Assembly (NCBI RefSeq): GCF_036588685.1
Contig: NC_086379.1
Coordinates: 19,391,862-19,455,861 of the forward strand
Length of the DNA stretch: 64,000 nucleotides
Reading direction: 5' to 3'
Origin: Mytilus trossulus
Taxonomy: Eukaryota > Mollusca > Bivalvia > Mytilida > Mytilidae
How positions within the stretch are numbered: the first letter of the stretch is position 1; every line of letters begins with the position of its first letter. The position numbers were made by a program, and so were the translations under genes. Below, one piece after another: positions 34,401-46,084 of this stretch. Under the pieces are notes generated by a model, which saw nothing but the letters and a program-made list of their open reading frames with translations, did no database searches and was not told the origin of the DNA.

Positions 34401-36397
34401 ATTCTGTATACTAGATAAAAATGAACGTATTTACAGGATGTGAATCGATACACCTCGTTTGAAAATAAAATACAAATTTAGTTATGTTTAAATTTGCTGA
34501 TGACAAAATCGATAGTACTGTCAATTTAAACTATATTCAGAGATCTGATTACATCATTGGAACGATAACCGCAAGTGAAGTTATACATAAAAATATGTGC
34601 TTACCAATATATATCTTCTTACTAAAAAAGGTAAAATAACAAAAGTACCAAACACCGAGGAAAGTACCTATACAAATTACAAAGTCATTATATCTGATAT
34701 ACAGTTGTGCTTTCTGAGAATATACAACATTCTTTTATTGACATTAAGATACAGTCATGCAAAATGCAAACAAGAGGTACAGTTTAGTCAGCAAACTTTA
34801 AAACGATCGAAATAGTTAACCGATCGCGGTAACACAGCATAGATCTGTTATGTTGGACTTTGAAATTTTAAGCAAACATTCAGAACCGAATCTTCCTACG
34901 CTTTTTTGAATAAATAAATGGCGATAGTGTTTAAAACAATATTAATTTCATCAGCAAACAAAATCTGGCTACACAATCATTGTGAAAGTATCTAGTACTC
35001 TATTGTTTGCATTGATGTTGAAACCAGACATATTAGCGTACATACACTCTTAATCAGTTTTATCTTGCAATAGTTTAAAACATGTGACTACTTTACCAAA
35101 ACGTCTCCCATTTCAAGCTAAAGGACTAATTGCAAACAAATGGTCCGAATTTCTTCCATACAAAATAATGCAAAAAAATAGATTCAAATATTTTGTTTAA
35201 CAGGCAGGATTGAAAGATAATACTTATCAAAACATCTCTCTGATTCAAGCATTTTTTTTTTTAAACTGACAACATCAAGATGCTGGATTTCTTGATTGGC
35301 AGTATCTTAGTTATGTTTGAAGGACTTGTTTTATACTAATAATTTATATTCCCATAAGATCTCACTGTGTTCCTCTTACTGACTTTATTATCAATTTGCA
35401 GTATACTTCACAAAAAAAAAGAATGAAACAAGGCTTGCATTATCCGTTAACCTCACGTTCGTCTATAAAAATGATATCATCTAACGAAATAAGTTTGGTT
35501 ACTACGTTGAACTCATCTATCAAATCGAACTGGAAATCAAGATTGGAATCAATCTTGAAATCAAGGATACGATAAAATAAGTACAGTAAAGTTTGTCTCA
35601 TATCTTGATCTACCTGATGTTCAGTGGTTGCCGTTTGATTATGTGGTGCATATATGATTTTCATTTCCGTTTTTTTATATAAATTAGACCGTTGGTTGCA
35701 CAGTTTGAATAGTTTTACACTAGTCATTTTTGGGACCCTTTATTGATTGCTGTTTGGTGTGATCCAAGGCTCCGTGTTGAAGATCGTACGTTGACCTACA
35801 ATGGTTTTATTACTTTAACAAATTATGTTTTGAATGGAGATTTGTCTCATTGTAATAATTTTATAAATTTTGATTTCAATTGGAGCAAATTTTTATTCAA
35901 TGCATATTCAAAATAATTGATCCAGAAATCTTAAACCACAACGTATTTTCTATTTAAAGCTGGATATCACACTGTTTTCATCTCAAATTTTCATTTATTT
36001 TAGATTTCACAAGTGGAAGGATATGCTAACTATGAAACGGTGGTTGTTGGTGGGGGGATCGTAATATATGTGTTTATGAAATATATTATATCTTTTTTTT
36101 TCAAAAACATTATAAAAAGTATGGGTCACCGTGCTTTTTCACACTACAGGTTGTGCAAAATTGTCAGATTTTGTATAGTATTTTCATCGAAAAAAGTCCA
36201 ATTTTGAGTGATTAAAATAAATTACACCATAAATCTTTAATGTACAACAAAAGAAAATAGCTCTTATCATATACCTCCGGATAAGATGAACAAAAAAGGG
36301 GGTCACCAGAACTTTGTTTTTATTTATGAATTGACAGGTATCAACATATATTTATCTTGTGGCAAAATAATCAAGCAAGTTAAATATATATGTATTA
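34401..36397. other. Gene-free interval with a reverse R2 copy
   Basis: Only one item is recognised: R2 in reverse at about 35680-35865 ('agaccgttggttgcacagt', 'tttggtgtgatccaaggctc'). The 95-codon minus-strand frame at 35440-35727 overlaps that repeat and is not called. Confidence 0.55.
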
Positions 36398-36864
36398 CAG
36401 CCCTTGGATAGTGTAAACTTCCCAAAAAACCGTGTATGGTGTAATGGTGTATGGCATATGGTGCAATGGTGTAAGGTGTATGGTGCTATGGTGTATGGTG
36501 TAAGGGGAATGGTGTAATGGTGTATGAGGAATGGTGTGATTGTGTAACGTGCGATTGGGAATGGTGTGAATAAACGGTGTACAACATTTCATTGGTTGAA
36601 AACGAAGTTCTTTTTATTTTAATTTTTCGGATTATAAACATAAACAACAATAATAATCTTAATGTTTGAAATTTAATTGCGTTATGGGTAATTTCGGATC
36701 GTGTAGATAGAATGGGGAATGGTGTATGGTGTAATGTGTAACGTGTATGGTGCAAAGGTGTAACGTGTATGGTGTAATGGTACAAGGTGTATGGTGTAAT
36801 GGTGTATGGTGTATGGTGTAATGGTGTATGGTGTTAGTGGGAAGTTTACACCATCCAAGGACTG
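36398..36864. mobile_element. 467-bp Tc1/mariner-like MITE filled by a GTGTAATGGTGTATG minisatellite
   Basis: Inverted ends CAGCCCTTGGATAGTGTAAA and its complement (CAGTCCTTGGATGGTGTAAA on the other strand) lie next to TA on both sides (36396-36397 and 36865-36866), as expected of Tc1/mariner insertions. Inside, two arrays of GTGTAATGGTGTATGG units (about 36430-36560 and 36715-36840) flank ~150 bp of unique sequence. The minus-strand Tyr/Thr/His/Pro-rich frames are repeat artefacts. Confidence 0.7.
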
Positions 36865-36866
36865 TA

Positions 36867-38748
36867 TCAGCATTATATGAAATAATACTATGAAATCTAT
36901 GAACTAAGTATCGTTATAACATTCTTATTAATGTAAGAATAATAGTAAATGAAGTACTTTGTCAGTAAGATAACTTTGTTTTAAAAAAAAAATCACAAAT
37001 TATAATTTTATAAGAGGCTTAAAATGACAATAATCAAATTCAGTGGAATTTCGATATAAACTATACAAACAATCCAAGAATTTAGATTGCGCCAAATTTC
37101 GGCTACAATATTACAACCCTAAAGTAAATATTCCATAGTTTCTGGCTCTTCATTGCAAAATGTACACATATTACAATTAACAAACTATCATTCAATTTTA
37201 ATTCCAATACCTAGTAACCACTTTGTAGTGCTGAAATAAGCACAACAACTGTAGAATTAGGGCTTTAACATCATACATATTACTTTACTTACATTGAAAA
37301 CGTATATATTTACTTAACAAATTTTGCACATCATGGGGTATGCACTGTAAATGACCTGTTAGATAAATATACATTAACATATGAAAATTTTGAACTAATA
37401 TGTTCGTTATGCCACATAGATGCCGAAATTACTTCCTCAAATTGAAATGGACGTCGGGTTGTTGTCGCTTTAACACATTCCCCATTTCCTTTCTCAATTT
37501 CATTGTGAGTTTCGACATAGTTTTTTAGGCATGACAATCAATTATTTTTTTACACCAGAAACTGTACAAACATAGGAATATGACAGTTGTTATCCAATTG
37601 TTTGATGTGTTTGAGCTTTTGATTTTGCAATTTGATTACGGACTTTCCGTTCTGAAACTTCCTTGGAGTTCGTTGTTTTTGTTATTTTACTTTTCACTAC
37701 ACATATGACTATTAAAATTGCTGTATCTGATCATAAATTAGTTCATATTTTAAAATACCAATTTTATTAAAACGTTTTAAAAATGTGATGAAACACATAC
37801 CTATTTTTTAAATCGAAGAAGAAAAAAAACATCCAAGCTACCTTTACTCGTCATATTCAACAGAAACGTCCATGTCAAGTCAGTTATATTGCAATTGTTT
37901 TTCACTGTTCCGTTGATTACAAGTGTTTGATTTTTTAAGTTAGTATAGAATCCGGCAATATAAATTAGACTTACAGTAAGGTTATTGTGTGATCGATTTT
38001 TTTTTACAGCAAAATCTAATTCTAAAAAATTTAAAGGCACAATTCTGCATTCATGATTATTTATATTTTTACCTCAATTAGATTGTATTTGGTAATAGTT
38101 TAATTACTACTTAATCAATTAAAGGATCGAACATACAAAGTACCTCTGATAAAATAAGACAGGTATACAATGAAAAAAAATTAGATATAGTTGATAAAGT
38201 TGATTTACAAATGTAACCTGTACGGAATTGTTAGAAGCATTCAATATTGAATTCCCAGTGCTTATTAAATATGCATATATTTCAAGATCATGTTTTTTTT
38301 GTTTTGTTCAAAAATTGCTGTGAATATTATGGAAATTTATTCGACTGTCATTCAAATAAGAGGCTTAGACTTTTTTCTACACAAGAAAATCCATGTTCCG
38401 AATAAAAAAAAATGACAGTTGTTATTCAATTATTTGATGTGTGTTTCAGTTTTTGATATTGCCATTTCCCCCCTGTGATCGGTGTAATTGTTATTTCACT
38501 TTTTGCTCTCGTCAGGTTTTTTAATTTCGAACGTACAAAAACATTCAGGCATAAAAAAGCGTTAAAATGTGGAATACAAACATAAAATTAAAAAAAATGT
38601 TCAAAGAAATGCGAATACACAAAAAAACGTCGATGCAATATGAGCTCAACAGTTGCAAACATCCAAGAGGGCCGTACTGAAATAATGACATAGCGAATTA
38701 TTTTCTGAATGGGAAGTTCCGCTAAGCTAGCAACCATTTAACTTCAAA

Positions 38749-38786
<38 letters not shown>

Positions 38787-39807
38787 GGGGGGGGGGGTAA
38801 CGTTTAAACAAATTTATTTACTTTTTCGACGCGATCAATCAGATTATGTTTTTTCAAAATGTTAACACTATCAGATATAGGGAGAATTTGCATGCAGAAT
38901 ATTTGGTTTTGTTATCTGTGCATGCTTGACCAGAATATTTCCCCCAATCAAATTTGATAAAAATATCTTTTTTTAGAAAAAAAACCATGACCCCCTGCAA
39001 GTTGAAAGGGAAGTTCTGATCATGCGATGTTTAATGACAGCAATTACCCACATGTCTCTCGCACGGTCATCAAATTACACATGTTACAAAGGAATCTTCA
39101 TTTTTTTCTTTGCAATATTTTTATATATCGAATTTCTATGGCAGCAAAGCTGTTTTGTGTTTTTGTCCCTTGGTAATGGTTATACGAATTATGCTTTTGA
39201 TTTTCAAACATTTAGTCTCGAGTGTACCTGATGAGTATGGTATTTTAAAAAAGTAAATATCATGATATTGTTTTATTTTCTATTTACATTTAAATGGTTG
39301 TGACACCAACCTCCATGTTAAAGGCAGTATTTTGACCTATAATGGTGTACTTTTTACATATATTTTTTTTGTGTATACAAAGTTGTCTTTTTGGCACTTA
39401 CATAACATCTTCTTATTTCAATTAAGTATTGATAAATGTGTTTGTTAAACACATAAAGGATACTTAAAGGTTGTAAGTGTAGTACGAATTATAATCATTA
39501 TGTTCTGTACCTTAAAAAAACTGTTTGATTGGAATGCTTTTAAATTTGAATTTGAATTTGCTGTTCAGAAATTGAAAGAAGGTGTCTTTTGAAACGTGTT
39601 AATTCATTGTTCACTCCCATATTAATTTTAATATGCCAAGGAACTTATGAGTCTACAATTCCAACTGCGAAAATGTCAGAATTCAATTTAATAGACTTTG
39701 TAAAGGCGTTTCTGAATCTTTGATAATTTGTTCAGTTATTGTTAAGTCTTGCGGATCTTGTCCGTTATTAAATATAATCTACAGAATTAGTTTGACCATA
39801 ATCATAA
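36867..39807. other. Gene-free interval before paralog 3
   Basis: Contains a reverse R5 fragment (37455-37510), R1 copies (37560-37700 and 38340-38520), a GT/G microsatellite (38750-38797) and a reverse R2 fragment (39300-39420). No gene. Confidence 0.55.
38750..38797 (+). repeat. (GT)n(G)n microsatellite
   Basis: About 38 bp of GT with one TT break, then ten or more G. Confidence 0.9.
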
Positions 39808-39858
39808 ATGAATGCATATGAAACACCGGAGAAAGGAAAAACAACTGACGACGACAAC

Positions 39859-39897
39859 ATGAGAAATGAACATGGAACATTTGCGGTTGCCAATAAG
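39859..39897 (+). CDS. Paralog 3, coding exon 1
   Basis: Thirteen codons ending AAG before GTAAGA. Chosen for equal length to the other two first exons; the true start may be the upstream in-frame ATG at 39808 if the mRNA includes it. Confidence 0.7.
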
Positions 39898-42800
39898 GTA
39901 AGAATATATGTATTACTTTATTTCGCATGTGATTTGCTTTATTAAATGTGATCCTCTTCCACTATGAACGACTTTGCCCAAAGTATAACATGTTTAACAC
40001 TAACACAATTGATATGTCAAAGGATATGTAAATAGGAGTTCTGGAAGAAAATAGTCGTCGGTCTGTTAAAACTAAAAAATATATATAATAATTGATTGAT
40101 GCAGAAATGGTGCTAAAAAGTAATGAAATAAAATGACTGCCTCTCTCAGTGCTGCTAAATGATCCTGAAAACATCAAATAGATATAGGACGATGTGGTGT
40201 GAGTGCCAATGAGACAACTCTCCACCCAAGTAACAATTTAAAAAAGTAAACCATTAAAGGCTAAAGTACGGCCTTCAACACGGAGCCTTGGCTCACACCG
40301 AACAACAAGCTATAAAGGACCCCAAAATTACTAGTGTAAAGCCATTCAAACGGGAAAACCAACGGTTTAATCTATATAAACAAAACGAAAAACACGTATA
40401 TATTACATAAACAAACGACAACTACTGTACATCAGATTCCTGACTTAAACCCATATCCATCTAATCGAATGAGCCTGATAACATCAAAACCCATATCCAT
40501 CTAATCTGAATGAGCCGGATAACATCAAAACCCATATACATCTAATCGAATGAGCCTGATAACATCAAAGCCCATAGCCATCTAATCGAATGAGCCTGAT
40601 AACATCAAAACCCATAGCCATCTAATCAAATGAGCCTGATAACATCAAAACCCATATCCATCTAATCGAATGAGCCTGATAACACCAAAACCCATATTCA
40701 TTTAATCTGAATGAGCCGGATAACATCAAAACCCATATCCATCTAATCAAATGAGCCTGACAACATCAAAACCCATATTCATCTAATCAAATGAGCATGA
40801 CAACATCAAAACCCATATCCATCTAATCAAATGAGCCTGATAACATCAAAACCCATATTCATCTAATTGGATGTCTTCATTTCTCAGTATTTTTCTGTTA
40901 ATTATCATTTATGCAATACTTCTTAAATTACATAGCAATATGTATTACATTCACGGGAGATTACATCCCTCAAGCTGATATCAATATTTTTGTTATTGTC
41001 TCTTTTCATACACATGCATGTAGGTAAATGCACATGCATGTAATTAACAAAAAATGTGAATATTAGTGTATTTGGCTTGAACAGATAATACATTTACTTT
41101 GGTATAATAACACAGCTCTGCATTCTTATTGTTTAGGGATTTGTTTGACTGGGCTTTGTTTCTTTTTATAATTTTACATTGCTATACTTCATGATCATGT
41201 ATGCCTTTTTGTTGTTTCGTCATTGCCGTTATGTTGCATGTCTTTCTCTGCATGCTAATTCATTCATTAAATAAAAAAGAGATCGTATTTTCATTGTATT
41301 TGATAAAAAGCTGGATTGCATTGGGTCTATTTGTATTTTTTGCTATTTAACGCAGGGTTATTTGCTTTTAAATTAACGTACAAACTGGTGATTGCTAGAT
41401 ATTATGTAATACGAGTGCCAATGAGACAACTCTCAATTCAGGTCATTATGTATTAGAATCTAATTATATATAACAATTATAGGTTGAAGTACGACCTTCA
41501 ATAGGGAGCATTAGCTCACACAGAACACCAAGCTATATTGTCTTAATATTACTTGACTAAATGTAAACCAATTTAAACAGGAAAAACCAAACGGTCTAAT
41601 CTATATAAAATAAAACGTAATAAGATTTTGTTATGTCCATGTTAGTTTTAGCTGCTCCATCATAAGAGAGATTTTCTTTAGCCATATGAGTAACTACGCT
41701 TTAATAGTAATTATTTGTCAAAACAATAAAAATTAGGAATGGAAATGGGGAATGTATCATAGAGACAACAACATGAGAAAAGAGCAGAAAACATAACAAA
41801 AATGACTTGGCCTGAAAAATCCAACAGAGATTAACCCGTGAAAATTAGTATGAATTATCACTACCGTGACATATAAAAGACATCTCTTCAACCTTTGTTG
41901 ACATTTCCTATAGAACATCAGTATAAATTACCACCACTGACACATGTAGAAGACATCCCTTCAACCTTTGTTGACATTTCCTATAGGACATCAGTAGTTC
42001 ATCAACATTATTCCCTCATATGACGTAAAGGTGTTTCATGTTTTTGGAACTGATAATTTGCTCTGATTTTTATTAATTAAAGAAAAGGTTATACAAAAAA
42101 AAAAAGGAATTATGGACACTTTATTCTGATTCTAGTTGTGTTTTATTGACTTGAATGTTATATGTGTGTGTGAGCTGGTTCTCAATGCCCAAACACTTAC
42201 CTTGACTCAGAAACGAATATTGACAAAGTGCAGTGCTTATAATGTATCAAATGTTTGGTGAAATCTTGTGTTTATTATATATACCTTATTCTTCTTACTT
42301 ACTTTTCCGAGATTATTTCTTATAGCAAAGCTGTGTAGCATAATTTTTGATTCACCTGTAGGCAAAGTAATAGAGTCATAATCCGAACCTTCCAAAAAAA
42401 TAACTCTTAAGAATGTACTTAGGTGATGTTAGGTGAAAGTTAATAAATTAAGAAGTTAAAATTGATACTATAAGCTGGTAGAGCATCAATTAAGGATAAA
42501 AATAAGCTAACAATATTGATAGGTCATGCACCTCCTTTTCGAGATATCTGAGAATTAAAATATGGCGGGAAAAGGCTGACTCGGACTTTGACCTTATATT
42601 TGCATTGGTATTATTGGGTACCAAAACAAAAGAAAGAAAATTAAGATTCTTCTAAAATTTTGGTAAATGACCTTTCATGAGCTATTTAGTCATATTTGAA
42701 AAAATAAATGGGTGCTATGGGGAAAAATATTTTACATTGTATTTAATGGAAAAACAACAAGGAGTCCAAACATTTGACGTGAATTCCAAAACCTCACCTA

Positions 42801-44818
42801 CGTACATCCTTAATGAATTGCATAGACTTTGAAATGAATATTTGTAACGCATATCTACTTTTAATAATCAATATAAGTTTACACATGGAAACACAAACAA
42901 TAATGCTTCATCTTTCTTTTATTTCAATAGCAGAAAAAAATAAAAAAAATAGTATCGAATATTTAACACACAAAAAAACCTACAAATGCAATGCAATATG
43001 CTTGAATATTTTAGCTTCTGGGAATATCTACACCAGAAAAGAGAGACAACTACTACTCCAAACTAGCAATGGCTTATTATGTAAATAAAAGATCAAAGAT
43101 TATAAACATGATAAACTTAAAGTGTGAATAAATAAAACAAACGCTATTAAATGTATGTCATCATCATCCAAAATATCAAAACATGATTACATCATACTAA
43201 ATATTACGAAGTTCTTGTCTTTAAACATAAGAGGAGTGAATCTTTTTTAATTAGATCTAAATCTATGCTTCTTTCTAAATGTTTTGCCAAATACAGCTAA
43301 GGCAATTGTTATTTGATATCTTTCAGTATCACATTATTTGTTGCGATGATTTGAATATATCATCATATAAATATATATCATATAAAATGATAGACAGTTT
43401 TACATGCATGCCACAAAAATATTGAATATAAGTAATACTTCAATGTCAATGCTAACCTTTCTAATAATGTTTTAATTTTAAGGATATTGTTGAAGATTGT
43501 AATATTTTAGTCCCTCGAAGAAGGTCCAGAAACATGATAGATTCGCCAAAAGCTATTGATATTAATACAGGTGAGACCTTTGTATTTGTTTTATATTTGC
43601 AAAGAGTAGTATAAAGTAAAAACACAAAAATACCGAACTCCGAGGAAAATTCAAAAAGGAAAGTCCAAAAACAAAAGGCAAAATCAAAAGTCCAAACACA
43701 TCAAACGAATGGATAACAACTGTCATATTCCTGACTTGGTACAGGCATTTTCTAATGTAGAAAATGGTGGATTGAACCTGGTTTTATAGCTAGCTAAACC
43801 TCTCACTTGTATGACAGTCGCATCAAATTCCAGTATGTTTCACAGTTTTAATTATGCAATAAGGTCTAACTTCACCTGGTGTTATTTTTTGTACAGTTAA
43901 GGAGTTCAGTGTTCATTCTGATTTTCAAATGAAAATATTGAACTCTTTCAGTAATATCAAAATGTATAGATGTCCTTTAATTGAAGCTTGTACATGCATT
44001 GTGTTCACAATTCTTTTTTTATTTAAGGAATAAATGTAATATTTTTTCTATGAAGAAATAACATAAAACATGTGGTGCACACGGAATAACCCACTTTTTT
44101 AATGTTATTTCGAATAGACAAAAAAAAAAAGAAATACAGTCTTTTCATATAATTTAATTCTAAATTCCATATTAAATCGAGATAAACCCTCGAAAAAACA
44201 TTGATGACGTCACGGTAACATGACAAAATTATGTGTTTGAGTTGATACTCAAACCAACGTCAGAGAATCAGAAAACGCCTTACATGCAATATTGAATTAG
44301 AAGATTGTGTTGCTAGATCCGATTATTGTTCACTACCACGATATTTCATTCACTTACCTTAATAAATAGTTTTTATTTTATATCATTCGACAGATCACAG
44401 CGAAAAAGACCACATATTGAACAAATTCTTTGACTCCTCTGACGTATTTGAACATCGCAGTCATGTTACATGTTATAGAGGGAAATCAAACAGTTTGCCT
44501 GCTATTTTCCATTCACATGCTTGGAAATCGTCAATGGATAGAAAATCTATTCCTTTTCAATTTAACAAATTTGATGATAGATGCTCCGAATCGTCCATGG
44601 GCATCAATAAAGGAACTTCCGATGATTCAGCGTCAGAAATGGAAGATGTCATCCTTGATTTTGAAAGTATAAGAAGCTCTGGTGCTGATGCTAATGAAAA
44701 TAACTCAAATATGTTTTGCAATTGTTTACCAAGACTTGGAATGGGTGGGAAAATGTGTGCTGTTGTATTGTTCTTTTTTATAATTTTCTGTATCATACGA
44801 ATAGTCCTAATTGATTAA
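39859..44818 (+). CDS. Tail-anchored KSNSLPAI-family protein, paralog 3 (three exons, 183 aa)
   Basis: Exons 39859-39897, 43483-43570 and 44394-44818 join (552 nt) into 183 residues, function not recognised. Exon 1 is MRNEHGTFAVANK; an in-frame ATG at 39808, just after TAA, would add 17 acidic/polar residues (MNAYETPEKGKTTDDDN). Exon 2 has PRRRSRNMIDSPK. Exon 3 begins with EKDH and carries HVTCYRGKSNSLPAI (motif R71-I80), a Ser/Asp/Glu-rich linker, then RLGMGGK, 15 hydrophobic residues, Arg and IVLID at the end. It is closer to paralog 1 in motif context and to paralog 2 in exon 2. Intron 2 is only 823 nt. Intron 1 contains a 40-bp satellite. Confidence 0.82.
40175..40445 (+). repeat. R2 dispersed repeat in intron 1 of paralog 3
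   Basis: 'gatgtggtgtgagtgccaat', 'gagacaactctccaccca', 'cttggctcacaccgaacaac', 'aaaattactagtgtaaagcc', 'ctactgtacatcagattcct'. A well-preserved copy that stops where the satellite starts. Confidence 0.75.
40446..40870 (+). repeat. Satellite array, ~40-bp unit, about 11 copies
   Basis: The unit starts 'aacccatatccatctaat' and ends 'gagcctgataacatcaa'. Eleven starts of 'cccata' are counted. Units 2 and 7 share the one-base-longer variant 'ctgaatgagccgga', hinting at a five-unit higher-order period. It abuts an R2 copy and lies in intron 1 of paralog 3. Confidence 0.9.
41395..41620 (+). repeat. R2 dispersed repeat in intron 1 of paralog 3
   Basis: 'acgagtgccaatgagacaac', 'tacgaccttcaatagggagc', 'aaaccaaacggtctaatct'. 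A second, more diverged R2 copy in the same intron. A short R5 fragment follows at about 41735-41780. Confidence 0.65.
41849..41993 (+). repeat. Two-copy tandem duplication, ~72-bp unit
   Basis: 'catctcttcaacctttgttg' followed by 'acatttcctatagaacatca' recurs 72 bp later as 'catcccttcaacctttgttg' and 'acatttcctataggacatca'. In intron 1 of paralog 3. Confidence 0.8.
43483..43570 (+). CDS. Paralog 3, coding exon 2
   Basis: The acceptor 'ttttaattttaag' and the donor GTGAGA bound 88 nt, as in paralog 2. DIVEDCNILVPRRRS aligns with SSIDECDIPVPRRRS there: same length, same Cys, same RRRS. Confidence 0.8.
43615..43840 (-). repeat. R1 dispersed repeat in intron 2 of paralog 3
   Basis: Reverse R1: 'aaaaataccgaactccgagg', 'caaacgaatggataacaact', 'ttcctgacttggtacaggca', 'agctagctaaacctctcact'. 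Confidence 0.75.
44394..44818 (+). CDS. Paralog 3, coding exon 3
   Basis: The acceptor 'catcattcgacag' precedes AT CAC AGC, with split codon GAT. Encodes residues 43-183. Stop TAA at 44816-44818. Confidence 0.85.
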
Positions 44819-45188
44819 TGCTTAGATGAAAGTAATGAAAGATTATATCAGTATATATTACCTAAAGAACATAATCTTAGGAATTACAGGAAAGTCGTGT
44901 TTGGAGAGTTGTCAAGTTAATGTTGTGTTTGACTGTTGCTAATCCAGTGGTCTTTATGGAAACATCGACTGCAGTTGCCAAAGTTGTCTCCAATGCTTTC
45001 AACTGTCAACGATGAAATTTAAAACATACATTTATAAAACCTTGCTCGGTTCTCATAGAGCACAAATTCATGCTTGACACATGAAATCCAACATTCTGAT
45101 CGGTTGATCTTTAAAGTATGAGTATAAAAACTGACTCGAAGTTTCAATGACTTCAAGGCCAGTTCTAACAAACCAGTTTGTAAGATTG

Positions 45189-45194
45189 AATAAA
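45189..45194 (+). terminator. Candidate poly(A) signal of paralog 3
   Basis: AATAAA in 'gattgaataaaaaaat', 371 nt after the stop. Weak in an AT-rich background. Confidence 0.35.
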
Positions 45195-45354
45195 AAAATA
45201 ACATTTTTGATTATACTAACGTTATATTGTATATAATTTAAAAGGTGTACATAAACATATAAAAATGGCATTTTACATAGTTATTGTTTGTTGTTATTAT
45301 ACGAAGGAACTAAATTTTCTATAGATATATGACTGAACAATGACTTATAATAAA

Positions 45355-46000
45355 AAGATATAGTAAAAGTGCCAATGAGACAACTCTCCATCCAAGTCAC
45401 AATTTATAAAAGTTAACCATTACGCAGTTTTGCAATATAAATACTTTCATACCAAAAAAAGTAATTACGCGTTTTGTATGTAAGTATTGACGTTGTAAGT
45501 ATTGTAAATTCTTTATTCAGTGTATAACACATATTGTATTTCATAGTTGTTGCGCATATGTTATTTCACGCATCGAGAGATATATCCGGTTACAAACAGG
45601 AATGACTGTGATCCGAGTAAATAGTAGTAACATGGATATAGGTCATGACGAAATTCTTTTTTAGAATTTCAATGGTTTAGTTATTTCGTTTGATTTATGA
45701 CGTCTACCCTATAATTCATTTAATTCATCATGGATGATATAATAAAGCATGAGATCGCGTGCACCAGAAACAGAAAAAAGTAAAATCACAAAAATACTGA
45801 ACTCAGAGGAAAATCAATTTGGAAAGTCCACAATCACATGGCAAAATAAAAAAACAAAACGCATCAAAAACGAATGGACAAGAACTGTCATATTCCTGAC
45901 TTGGTACAGGCATTTTCAAATGTAGAAAATGGTGGATTAAACCTGGTTCTATAGCGCTAACCCTCTCACTTTAATAACAGTCTCATCAAATTCCGCTACA
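45355..46000. repeat. R2 fragment and reverse R1 copy
   Basis: R2 fragment at about 45355-45425 ('gccaatgagacaactctccat'). Reverse R1 at 45775-46000 ('aaatactgaactcagagga', 'ttcctgacttggtacaggca'). No gene. Confidence 0.65.
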
Positions 46001-46084
46001 TTTACATGATGCGTTAAATAAACAGTCACAATTAATAAAATAGTCAAAATATGGGTACATCAGTCATCATCGTATAACAATTTT

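Noticed and set aside
35440..35727. 95-codon minus-strand frame
   Set aside because: Its start overlaps a reverse R2 repeat and there is no splice or homology support.
36013..36207. 64-codon + frame after an acceptor-like 'ttttattttag'
   Set aside because: No matching upstream or downstream exon and no recognised protein.
36395..36873. Minus-strand Thr/His/Tyr/Pro-rich frames
   Set aside because: Translations of the GTGTAATGG minisatellite.
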